IMG/VR virus record: IMGVR_UViG_3300049224_000026
Span: 1-23,022 of that record
Strand: one strand, 5' to 3'
Source: a virus
Length of the DNA stretch: 23,022 nucleotides
How positions within the stretch are numbered: the first letter of the stretch is position 1; the number at the start of each line of letters is the position of its first letter. The notes below the pieces were generated by a model. The model was given only the letters and a program-made list of their open reading frames with translations, was not told where the DNA came from and did not search any database. Made by a program: the position numbers and the translations under genes. Shown piece by piece: positions 9,657 to 17,100 of the stretch.

Positions 9657-10454
9657 TTATACCACTAAATATCTAACACCAACTTGTACTGTATTGCCTG
9701 GTGCAGAAGAAAAAGTTAAGGTTGTACCAGACACACTATAATCAGTTGTTGGTTTTTTAATAACTCCATTTTCTGTAACTATAATACTATTTACTGTATG
9801 TCCAGTAGTAATTGTAAATGCAGTTGTTGAACCATCACCAGTAAAATAAGATGATGTATAAGTGAAAGCTGCTTTTGCATTTGTTACTGCGTTGTCTTGA
9901 ATTTTTGCAGTACCTACTGAATTATCATCTGGAGAACCTAAATTAACTTCGTTTGTTGTTGATAAATGAACTACCACTATGACAGCAGATGTTTCTGGTG
10001 CAGAAGTAAAAGTTATAGTTGTACCAGCGATTGAAAAGTTTGTTGTATATTTTTGAAACACACCATTCACAAATGCAATTACAGTTGATGATGGGTTTTG
10101 AGGAACTCTTGATAAAGTAAATGCAGTTGTTCCACTTCCTCCAGTAAATGTATCTATTGTTGGAGTTGTATCTGTGGCTGCTCTTGCTTGAACTATTTGT
10201 TGTCTACCAAGATAAACTACAAAACATCTTACAGAGTTTGCTGGAGCAGAAGCAAAATTAATTTTTTGTACACCACTAACCATTGCGATATCATATGCAC
10301 TTCCAGGCTCTTGAATAACACCACCTAAAGAAACTATAATAGAAGTTGCAGAGGCAACATTATGTGTCAAAGTAAATTGTGTAGTTGAACCATCACCAGT
10401 GAAGATGTCTTTTTCAAATGCACCAAATGTAGGTTCTTTTCCAATATATGCCAT
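9657..10454 (-). CDS. Tail fibre-like protein with three ~63-residue repeats
   Basis: This 265-residue protein starts MAYIGKEPTFGAFEKDIFTG, a typical N-terminus of marine phage fibre or structural proteins. It contains three copies of a beta-rich unit at residues 18-83, 103-165 and 204-265. Each begins F-T-G-D-G-S-T-T-x-F-T, continues with S-I-I-V-x-x-x-G-V-I-x-x-P and T-x-D-Y-x-x-x-G, and closes F-x-S-A-P-x-N-x-V. A short linker between units 2 and 3 carries GTAKIQDNAVTNAK, the same kind of repeat as in the fibre at 8506-9441. Such units are likely stacked Ig-like or beta-sandwich domains in an extended fibre (inference). Translation is probably coupled: AAGGA overlaps the end of the upstream gene, whose stop lies 3 bases before the ATG. 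Confidence 0.72.
   Translation of the reverse strand: MAYIGKEPTFGAFEKDIFTGDGSTTQFTLTHNVASATSIIVSLGGVIQEPGSAYDIAMVSGVQKINFASAPANSVRCFVVYLGRQQIVQARAATDTTPTIDTFTGGSGTTAFTLSRVPQNPSSTVIAFVNGVFQKYTTNFSIAGTTITFTSAPETSAVIVVVHLSTTNEVNLGSPDDNSVGTAKIQDNAVTNAKAAFTYTSSYFTGDGSTTAFTITTGHTVNSIIVTENGVIKKPTTDYSVSGTTLTFSSAPGNTVQVGVRYLVV
9660..10403 (-). repeat. Three ~190-bp coding repeats in one fibre protein
   Basis: Units at 10206-10403, 9960-10148 and 9660-9845 encode the FTGDGSTT-x-FT ... FxSAP-x-N-x-V domain three times. They have diverged in sequence but share length and motif order. Confidence 0.8.
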
Positions 10455-10457
10455 TTT

Positions 10458-10733
10458 TTATCCTTTAGGGTGTTTATCTTTTATAGCTTTAATTTTTGTT
10501 TTCCAACCATCAATTCCATTATGATATAAATCATCTAGTTGGTCTTGAATTGATGGGTATTCTTGTAATCTCTTTTCTGCATATGTTAACTCTCGTGGAG
10601 TTGGGTCAACAAATTTGCCATCACTTTGTTTTATTTGACCACATATTACAGAATCAGATACTTCCACAAACCCAACTTCTTGATAAGGTTGTTTCTGTAT
10701 AACAATATTATTTTCTATTTTTACCCAAGCCAT
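10458..10733 (-). CDS. Small fibre-associated protein, chaperone-like
   Basis: A 91-residue protein beginning MAWVKIENNIVIQKQ. The C-terminal half, ELTYAEKRLQEYPSIQDQL followed by DDLYHNGIDGWKTKIKAIKDKHP, is a pattern I associate with short proteins encoded after fibre genes in T4-like marine phages (Y-P-x-I-x-D-Q-L-D-x-L ... I-x-x-I-K-x-K-x-P). Its likely role is tail-fibre assembly or capping, inferred from position after the two fibre genes at 10733-11877. I chose the ATG at 10733 because it forms a TAATG overlap with the upstream stop, as at many junctions here, and because MAWVKI is a natural start. A second in-frame ATG at 10748 would add MEDRL but lies inside the upstream gene. Confidence 0.62.
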   Translation of the reverse strand: MAWVKIENNIVIQKQPYQEVGFVEVSDSVICGQIKQSDGKFVDPTPRELTYAEKRLQEYPSIQDQLDDLYHNGIDGWKTKIKAIKDKHPKG

Positions 10734-11251
10734 TAGTCTATCTTCCATATTCTTACATTTGCATATACTTCTACATTTACGGTATCATTTACTGCAATAC
10801 CAGCAGCAGTACCAGATTGAATGAAATGTCTTAATTGAAAAACCTTTTGAGCTGATATAGTAAATCTTCCACTTAACATACTTACACTCGTAGTATAATA
10901 ACTAGCATGAGAGTTTGATGAAAGACCTACTAAAGTATAACTTGCATCTGTTTCATTATACAAAGTTATTTTATTTCTTGCATTTACATAACCATTTGCC
11001 TCTGCTTGACAAAAATATGTTCCACTTGGTAAAGTTATTTTATGACTACTAAGAGATGCTCCTGCAATTTCATTCGTTTTTACTGTTGTTAATTCTCTTG
11101 TATTTTGTCCTGCAGAAAAAGTTTGTGCAGCAGTATTATTAGCTTTTTCATCTACTACATGCAATAGAGCTGTTTGAAATGCATTTGCATTGAAACCGTT
11201 AACTGTAATTGCACCGTTTAAGTTTAAATTGTCTACTGTTAATGTTCCCAT
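10733..11251 (-). CDS. Short fibre/adhesin with C1q/TNF-like head
   Basis: A 172-residue protein. Residues 1-20 (MGTLTVDNLNLNGAITVNG) are a variant of the MG-L-VD leader of the two fibre genes upstream. The rest has alternating beta-strands, including QTFSAGQNTRELTTVKTNEI, ITLPSGTYFCQAEANGY, RNKITLYNETD and a closing VNVEVYANVRIWKID. This looks like the compact jelly-roll (C1q/TNF-type) heads often seen on phage and bacterial surface fibres. The fold assignment is a pattern judgement. It overlaps both neighbours by one base (TAATG), so translation of the three genes is probably coupled. It may form homo- or heterotrimers with neighbouring fibres. Confidence 0.62.
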   Translation of the reverse strand: MGTLTVDNLNLNGAITVNGFNANAFQTALLHVVDEKANNTAAQTFSAGQNTRELTTVKTNEIAGASLSSHKITLPSGTYFCQAEANGYVNARNKITLYNETDASYTLVGLSSNSHASYYTTSVSMLSGRFTISAQKVFQLRHFIQSGTAAGIAVNDTVNVEVYANVRIWKID

Positions 11252-11877
11252 TATTTGGTTACTCCGTATATTGCAAAGTCGTTCATAATTATATTACCAC
11301 TTCCAAAATAAAGATGAATACCAGTTATCGCAGTTGCTCTACCTCCGAGATCTTGACCTCCATTAAAAGTACCACCTTGACTACTTGCACCATCAACAAT
11401 TGTATAATCACCTTTAACTATTGTCGGTCTAGAGGTGCTATTTACTTGTGATAAAGTACAAAAAAGATTTAAACCTTCACCAGTTGCGTTACCAGCAGTT
11501 TGATAAACCATTCTAATATGGTCAGCTGCATCGTGGTCGTAAGAATGTGTTGAACTTGAATGAACTTCTGTTTCATAAAAATAATCACTACCAGTATGAA
11601 CAGAATCACTATGTAAAAATCTCATTCTTAATGTTTGTGCATCAGTAACTGGTGTGGCATCTATAAACATTAAATAATTGTCATAAGTAGAATTTATGTA
11701 TGTACTGTTTATTTCAAATGAAGCGGCAGAAGTTGCACTACCTTGAAATAATTTAATCATACCCACACCAGCACTTCTTAACGACTCTTGAGAAAGTAAA
11801 GTTGTTGATGCAGCCCCATCTGTGATAAGTGCAGTACCATCTCTTTTTTGTATACTATCTACTTTTAAAATACCCAT
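11251..11877 (-). CDS. Short tail fibre-like protein, MG-LKVD family
   Basis: A 208-residue protein. Its N-terminus, MGILKVDSIQKRDGTALI, is nearly the same as that of the fibre at 12260-12796. Residues about 40-208 form a probable adhesin head with INSTYDNYLMFIDATP, LRMRFLHSDSVHTGSDYFYE, a His/Asp-rich loop (SSTHSYDHDAADH) and a closing GNIIMNDFAIYGV. This head type is common in marine phage tail fibres and resembles the C-terminal head of the protein at 8506-9441. The His/Asp loop could bind metal, but no fixed motif supports that. The Shine-Dalgarno AAGGA overlaps the stop codon of the upstream chaperone-like gene. The gene ends in a one-base overlap with the next fibre. Confidence 0.65.
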   Translation of the reverse strand: MGILKVDSIQKRDGTALITDGAASTTLLSQESLRSAGVGMIKLFQGSATSAASFEINSTYINSTYDNYLMFIDATPVTDAQTLRMRFLHSDSVHTGSDYFYETEVHSSSTHSYDHDAADHIRMVYQTAGNATGEGLNLFCTLSQVNSTSRPTIVKGDYTIVDGASSQGGTFNGGQDLGGRATAITGIHLYFGSGNIIMNDFAIYGVTK

Positions 11878-11886
11878 TTATTATCC

Positions 11887-12255
11887 TTAGCTTGGTTCTG
11901 TTGGCCAAGTAACTTTTTTTACTTTGTCAACAGTATCTAATCCTTTTGTTAAATCTCTCAGTTCTTCTCTATACACTTGCCATTTACCTTTAGTTGTACT
12001 ATCCATTCTAGAGTCACTTATGTCTGGCATTTGTGTCCAATCACTTTCTCTTAAAAGTCTATTTCTTATTGGTCTTATTTCATCTAATGCTTCACGAAGT
12101 TCACCCTCATCTTTTTTTGCTAATAATTCTGATTCTGTTGGTTTCGTTGTTGATTCGTCTAACCAAGTTAAATTTTTATAATCAGTTTGGTCATTACCCA
12201 CTAATTCCCATAAACAACCAGGCCAATAGTATTCTAATAATTTTGCTATATTCAT
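11887..12255 (-). CDS. Tail-fibre assembly chaperone-like protein
   Basis: A 122-residue protein. It begins MNIAKLLEYYWPGCLWELVG and continues with a substrate-like segment YKNLTWLDESTTKPTE. A helical part then carries IRPIRNRLLRESDWTQMPD, WQVYREELRDL and a final VTWPTEPS. The R-x-x-LLRESDW ... W-x-x-YR-x-x-LRDL ... WP-x-x-P pattern is that of Phage_tail_APC-type (fibre assembly chaperone) proteins. Its position right after the fibre at 12260-12796 fits. Its 3' end is a near duplicate of the 3' end of the gene at 8181-8474. It starts 4 bases after the upstream stop. The family call is reasonably firm; the client fibre is inferred. Confidence 0.72.
   Translation of the reverse strand: MNIAKLLEYYWPGCLWELVGNDQTDYKNLTWLDESTTKPTESELLAKKDEGELREALDEIRPIRNRLLRESDWTQMPDISDSRMDSTTKGKWQVYREELRDLTKGLDTVDKVKKVTWPTEPS
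11894..11980 (-). repeat. Direct repeat, copy B (3' end of chaperone-like gene)
   Basis: The partner of 8189-8275, 3705 bases away in the same direction. The sequence between the two copies spans six fibre-array genes, so recombination between them would delete or swap that block. Confidence 0.85.
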
Positions 12256-12259
12256 ATTA

Positions 12260-12796
12260 CTAACCTTTTATCTCTTGAAGAGTTACACAATTTAAAGCCA
12301 TTGTTCCATTATATTTTTCTGAACTTCTTCTTTGTACATAAATTGCTGAAGACCCTGCCATACAACCAGCTCTAATTGAATATGTTACTGCTGAGGTTGA
12401 ACTAGGTGAATCTAAAACATTAATATTACATTGGTTAGGCTGACCACCACCCATAGCATTAGTTTGGTGAACTGTTAATATACAAGTACTTCCTCTAAAA
12501 ACAGTGATACCCCAACCATTTGCGGCTGAACTTGAACCTTCAATAGAACCAGTTATTAAAATTTTACTTGAAGTAGAACTCGGTGTTATTGCTTGTGAGT
12601 AAATTTCTGTTCCTTCTGAAACTGTGGGAGTTGTATCATCATCTGGTATTGCAGAAGTAAAAGTTGCTTTTGCAACTGCAACTGTTATTTGTTGTAGAAC
12701 TATTCCTGCTCCACTAACACTTGAACTAAAAACACCATCAGTAAGAATAGCAGTTCCGTCTTCTTTTTGTAAATTATCTACTTTTAATGTACCCAT
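12260..12796 (-). CDS. Short tail fibre-like protein, MG-LKVD family
   Basis: A 178-residue protein. The leader MGTLKVDNLQKEDGTAIL is shared with the gene at 11251-11877. A beta-rich domain follows: ATFTSAIPDDDTTPTVSEG, EIYSQAITPSSTSSKILITG, a Trp/Gly strand WGITVFRGSTCILTV, and a closing ALNCVTLQEIKG. This order resembles a compact head domain often found at the end of short phage fibres, where the TP-x-x-x-x-SKI-LI motif marks the first strands (a pattern I recognise but cannot name with certainty). It contains five cysteines, more than its neighbours. The next gene is a chaperone-like protein, so the pair looks like a fibre cassette. Only a weak Shine-Dalgarno (AGGT) precedes the ATG. Confidence 0.62.
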   Translation of the reverse strand: MGTLKVDNLQKEDGTAILTDGVFSSSVSGAGIVLQQITVAVAKATFTSAIPDDDTTPTVSEGTEIYSQAITPSSTSSKILITGSIEGSSSAANGWGITVFRGSTCILTVHQTNAMGGGQPNQCNINVLDSPSSTSAVTYSIRAGCMAGSSAIYVQRRSSEKYNGTMALNCVTLQEIKG

Positions 12797-12805
12797 AAAA
12801 TCTAC

Positions 12806-13192
12806 CTAAAGTATAACAACATCTCCCTCTATTGTCAATGTATTACCAGAAGTAACCGTGATAGGCCCTACTGCCACTGCATTGACTCCTTGAGGAATTG
12901 TAAGTGTTTCATTTAAAAATTTAGTGTTTGCTCTAAACTGTGCTGATTGTCCGAAAGATTGGGGAATGGCATTTGCATCTAGGACATCATTATATTGAAC
13001 TTTATCACCAGCGTTAGCACTAGCACCATCTGTACCGTCAAGGATTAAATTATCACCAGCATTAGAACCTCCACCATCTGTTCCGTTAAGAATAATATTA
13101 ACAGATGCACCAAGACTAACTGATGCATTAATCTTAGCAGTTGTGATGGCACCGTCTGCGATACCATCAGTTGGAAGTTGAAAGACAGCCAT
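12806..13192 (-). CDS. Small fibre-like protein with two DGTD repeats
   Basis: A 128-residue protein. Residues 1-25 include DGAITTAKIN, the fibre repeat also found at 8506-9441. Residues 32-70 hold two acidic repeats of the form I-I-L-N-G-T-D then N-A-G-D-N-L-I-L-D-G-T-D and A-N-A-G-D-K. A beta-rich end follows (NETLTIPQGVNAVAVGPITV, then a hydrophobic GDVVIL terminus). It is too short for a full fibre and may be a linker or tip piece. An AGGA Shine-Dalgarno overlaps the stop (TAG) of the upstream gp10-like gene. The function is inferred only from the shared repeats and position. Confidence 0.6.
   Translation of the reverse strand: MAVFQLPTDGIADGAITTAKINASVSLGASVNIILNGTDGGGSNAGDNLILDGTDGASANAGDKVQYNDVLDANAIPQSFGQSAQFRANTKFLNETLTIPQGVNAVAVGPITVTSGNTLTIEGDVVIL
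12983..13099 (-). repeat. DGTD/AGD repeat pair in small fibre protein
   Basis: Residues 32-70: two clean units, IILNGTDGGGSNAGDNLIL and LDGTDGASANAGDKVQY, the clearest form of this repeat in the window. Confidence 0.8.
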
Positions 13193-13200
13193 AATTTATC

Positions 13201-14112
13201 CTATGATATGGTTGCACCGTTACTAGAAACTACATTCCAGTTTGCACCATTGTAAACTAAAACAACACTTTCACCGATTGCATTAAATACAATACTTGTA
13301 GAAACATTGGTAGAGTTTAAGTTACCATTTGATTGTGTCATTGTTGCATTGTTACCAGCAACAGTCATAATGATTATTTTTCTTTGACCAACAAAACGAC
13401 CAGTTGCAAGAGTAAGTCCAGCAGTACCACTAGCTGTGTTTATAAGTGATACTTCAGTATCTTTATCTAGTGCGTTAGAACCACCAGCACCAGTAATGGT
13501 TTCAGTTGATGAACCTTGAAGTGTTGATGTTTTGTTTGGTAGTGTGACTGTGACATTACCAGAATATACAGCGTGAGCTGGAGATTCTATTGCAACATAG
13601 TGTGCATTTGAACTCTCACAATATAATCTTACTTGTGATTTTGCACCACTATTTTTTACATCAATAATACCAGTTGTGAAAATGATATCATCATCACCAT
13701 TTATTTTAAAGTGAATAGTATCATCTGTGTCAGCAGTGATAGATGTATCAGCGTCTGCATCTAAAACTAATTCTTTACCATTAAGGTCAAGTTTAGTTGC
13801 AGTCATCTGAAATATATCAGCACCACCTATTTTAAAATCTATTGTATCGTCTGAATCAGCAGTTATTGAAGTATCTGCATCAACATCTAAAATAAGTTCA
13901 GAACCATTAAGGTCTAAACTTGTAGCGATTACTGGGGCTGTTAATGTAACTACGGTTGCAGTTGCACTCATCCCAGAAGTTAAAGCAGAACCAGTACCTA
14001 ATAATGTGTACAGTTCTACAAAGTTATCGTTTGCCTTGTCACCTCCAGCTCTGAGGGTATCGCCTGTCCCATCATTTGCTGAACTTCCAAGTCCGATAGA
14101 TTGATATGCCAT
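13201..14112 (-). CDS. Baseplate-anchored fibre protein with gp9/gp10-type N-terminus
   Basis: A 303-residue protein. Residues 4-38 (SIGLGSSANDGTGDTLRAGG, then DKANDNFVELYTLLG) match the N-terminal pattern of T4 gp10 (NIG-x-x-x-DDGTGD-x-LR-x-GG-x-K-x-NENF-x-ELY-x-x-LG), also seen in a related form in gp9. In T4 this region attaches the protein to the baseplate. Residues 67-108 and 109-150 are a tandem 42-residue repeat (DLNG-x-EL-x-LD-x-DADTSITAD-x-DDTI-x-FKI). The C-terminal half has strands ending in a GESVVLVYNGANWNVVSSNG pattern. It is about half the length of T4 gp10 (602 residues), so it is better seen as a gp10-N fusion to a fibre shaft than as gp10 itself. A late promoter core and AGGAG precede it. 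It opens the fibre array. Confidence 0.72.
   Translation of the reverse strand: MAYQSIGLGSSANDGTGDTLRAGGDKANDNFVELYTLLGTGSALTSGMSATATVVTLTAPVIATSLDLNGSELILDVDADTSITADSDDTIDFKIGGADIFQMTATKLDLNGKELVLDADADTSITADTDDTIHFKINGDDDIIFTTGIIDVKNSGAKSQVRLYCESSNAHYVAIESPAHAVYSGNVTVTLPNKTSTLQGSSTETITGAGGSNALDKDTEVSLINTASGTAGLTLATGRFVGQRKIIIMTVAGNNATMTQSNGNLNSTNVSTSIVFNAIGESVVLVYNGANWNVVSSNGATIS
13663..13914 (-). repeat. Tandem 126-bp coding repeat in gp10-N-type fibre
   Basis: Two in-frame copies of a 42-residue unit (residues 67-108 and 109-150) with DLNG-x-EL-x-LD, DADTSITAD and DDTI-x-FKI in the same order. They probably form repeated beta segments of a fibre shaft. Confidence 0.85.
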
Positions 14113-14137
14113 TCCTATATCTCCTATTATCTACTTT

Positions 14138-14145
14138 TATTTATA
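14138..14145 (-). promoter_or_regulatory. Late promoter core TATAAATA before the fibre array
   Basis: Minus-strand TATAAATA in the 37-base gap between the gp7-like gene and the gp10-N-type fibre gene, 25 bases before the ATG at 14112. AGGAG lies between. The exact match to the late core at the head of the fibre array suggests a separate late transcription start for the fibres. Confidence 0.62.
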
Positions 14146-14149
14146 ATGA

Positions 14150-17100
14150 TTAAGTTGCAGTATTATCAAAAGTTAATCCCATATCTGATAAAGTTGCATC
14201 AAATCTAAATGCACTTGCATCAAATGTAGTTGTTATGTTTGCAGTTTGTGAAACACTAAAGTCTGCATCAAATCTTGCATAATCACCACCTAGTGTATCA
14301 TCAAATTTGTATAGTGTTTGTGAGAAGTCTAGTGGATTAGTTAATCCAGCAAAACCTACATCAAACTTGACACTATTTGAGTCAAATGTTTTATGTGTCT
14401 CAGAGAAATCTAAGAACTCTTGACCCAATGTGTCTATTGTCTTACCACCAGCATTGTCTTCATCAAATGTTTGTCTAATATCATCAAATGTTCTAAAGTC
14501 CATATCAAATGTTTGGAACATACCAGTTTTAGTAATTCTTAATTCACCTCTTGGTGGTACATTGATTCTTGTAGTAAATGCAGATGGTGCTATAAAGTTT
14601 CTACTTTCATCAAAGAACCTTGTTGTAGAATCAAAGTTCTCTTCATCAGTATCACTAAATCCACCAGTAACAGATACTTCATTTATTTTAACATCTTTAA
14701 ATTGGTCAATAGTAAAATAAGTATCAACATTTTCATCATCACCTAAAAATCCCTCTTGCATAAATCCATATTTCGCAAGGTTAACTAAAAAAGGTGCAAA
14801 TGATGATGATGTTGCACCACCCATAGTTACTGAAACAGAACTTGATAATGTAAGTTCTCTTTTACTAGATGGTAATACTGTTCCACCACCACTTGTATTT
14901 TCTTGATAACCAATAGCTGGAGTTGTATTTAAAGTTGTACCATCAGTTGCTGTACCTAACCTACGACCAAATACAGTTGTAAATAGAGTTGTAAGTGTAG
15001 ATGCAAGTTCTGGAGTGAATGTTTCAGTATCACCTACAAATCCAGAAATCTCAGAACCAGTAGGTATTTTAAGTTGTGCATTGACTAATGATGCAATAGT
15101 AACTTGTCCGAATACTGCAAACCCAGCAGGGTGTGTCGCAGTTCTAATACTATCACGCCACTCATTAATTGATTCACCTATTTTCACAACATAAGAAAAA
15201 TCTTGATAGTAATATGAATCTTGGATTCTCATAGTATCTTCAGATACAAATCCTTTTGAACCTATGAAGTTACCAGTTGTTCTACCAGTTGCACCAGTAG
15301 TTAAATCACCATCAGCTGTTAAACATTGTACAACTATTCCACTTGCAGTACCAGTTGTAATTAAATCACCCTCTTCTGGTGTATGTGTTGAATTTATTTT
15401 AATGGTTTGTTTTGCACTATCAAAGGAAACAATAGTTCCTTCTGATGATGTTAAACCTTCTGTTGCAACAAATGTTCCAACAATGTCTTTTACTAATACA
15501 GTTTTATTAAATCTTACAGAATCTCTTACTGTATCTTCATTTAAGATTGCATCACCTTCACCCTCATTTTCTAATAATATTTTTTGGCCAGATATTGCTT
15601 CACCAGTAACAGTTGCATCTTCTAATATGTGATAAACAGAATCGTTCTTATACCCAGAACCGAAGTTTCTAATACCTACTTCTGTAACACCACCAACTCC
15701 AGTATTAGATTTTGCAAGAAGTTTTGCACCAGTACCACCAGATACAGTTATAGATGGTAATTTAGTATAACCATTACCTTCATTTGTAATTCTTATTCTT
15801 CTTATCTCACCTTGTTCTTGTGACGGTAATGTTGCAGTTTCTAATTGTGTAAACTGTTCATTTTCAAATAGTAATACATCATCACTATCTGATAATTCCA
15901 TAGTGATTCTAGAAGCACCATCATTCTCTTGAACTATATTATCATTTTCGTTAGCACTATTTGTATCAGTACCATCAAGAACTATGTGGTCAACAGTTGC
16001 ATCTTGTTCTAATATCAAGAACTCTGGTTCAGATTCTTCTCTTAGTAATCTAAAGTTTCCTAATTCGTCTTCTAATATAAAATCGTTATTGTTATCTACT
16101 GGTAGTGATTGTCTAAATCTTTCAGATGAATTTGTTTCTTCACCGACTAACACACCAGTTTGTATTGCACTCGTAACAACAGAATCCTCTGTAAGTATTT
16201 TTGAATTTGCATCTGACCCAGTTGCATCTGTTCCATCAAAAATTATATTAGTGACACCATCAGAATCATTTTCTATTTGAATATGATTTGTAATGAAGTT
16301 GTCTGGGTCAACTGGTGTTTCAATAATTATATTATCACCAGCATCTGCGTGGGGGGTTGCAGTTCTATTTAAAACTATATTTACATTTTCAAAGGTTGCA
16401 TCTTCTTGTTCTATATCACCGACATCATCAACAATAATACTTTCTCTTTCATCAGTAATAATGTTATCACCAGATGTTGCGTTTTCTAATTGTATTGAAC
16501 CACCTACAATATCAACATTTGCTTCTACACCAGTACCATCTGTATCACTATTATCAAATTGAAGTTGAGCTCCATTTGTATAACCAGTACCAGTATCATC
16601 AATTATTATTTCATCTATCTTACCTTTTGATACATCTGCAACAACCATTTCTGCAAAACCATCACCACCTATTACAGTTACTGGGTCATTGATTTCATAA
16701 TACTGTCCACTTCTAGTAATATCAACACCAGAAACAATTTCTTGTATGACTGCAAAAATATCAAAATCATTATTAGGGTCTGTTCCAAAAACAGTTTCAC
16801 CAATTTGAAATGTTCCAGTAATAGAGTTATCTGCAATTCTTAATTGTGCAAACGCATTACCACCCTCTGTAAATTTAGTGACTGTCGTGATTCTTGCTGT
16901 TGCACCAGATGTTCTACCAGTTATTATTTTATTAGAAAGACTACCAAAGTCTGATGTGCCTGTTTCAATAACTTTCATAACAATTTCTGAGTCCCAGAAA
17001 CCGTCAGAAACTCTTAACATATTATCTCTTGGAAATACTATTTCAGCTTCTTCATCAAATAATAATCTAAAGAAATATTTGTGGCCATCAATAGTACCTT

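Noticed and set aside
10734-10748. Upstream ATG adding MEDRL to the 91-residue protein
   Set aside because: It lies inside the end of the upstream fibre gene. The TAATG overlap start at 10733 matches other junctions.
8506-13192. Diversity-generating retroelement with variable fibre heads
   Set aside because: No reverse transcriptase, template repeat or C-type-lectin variable region is visible. The repeats found are ordinary coding repeats.
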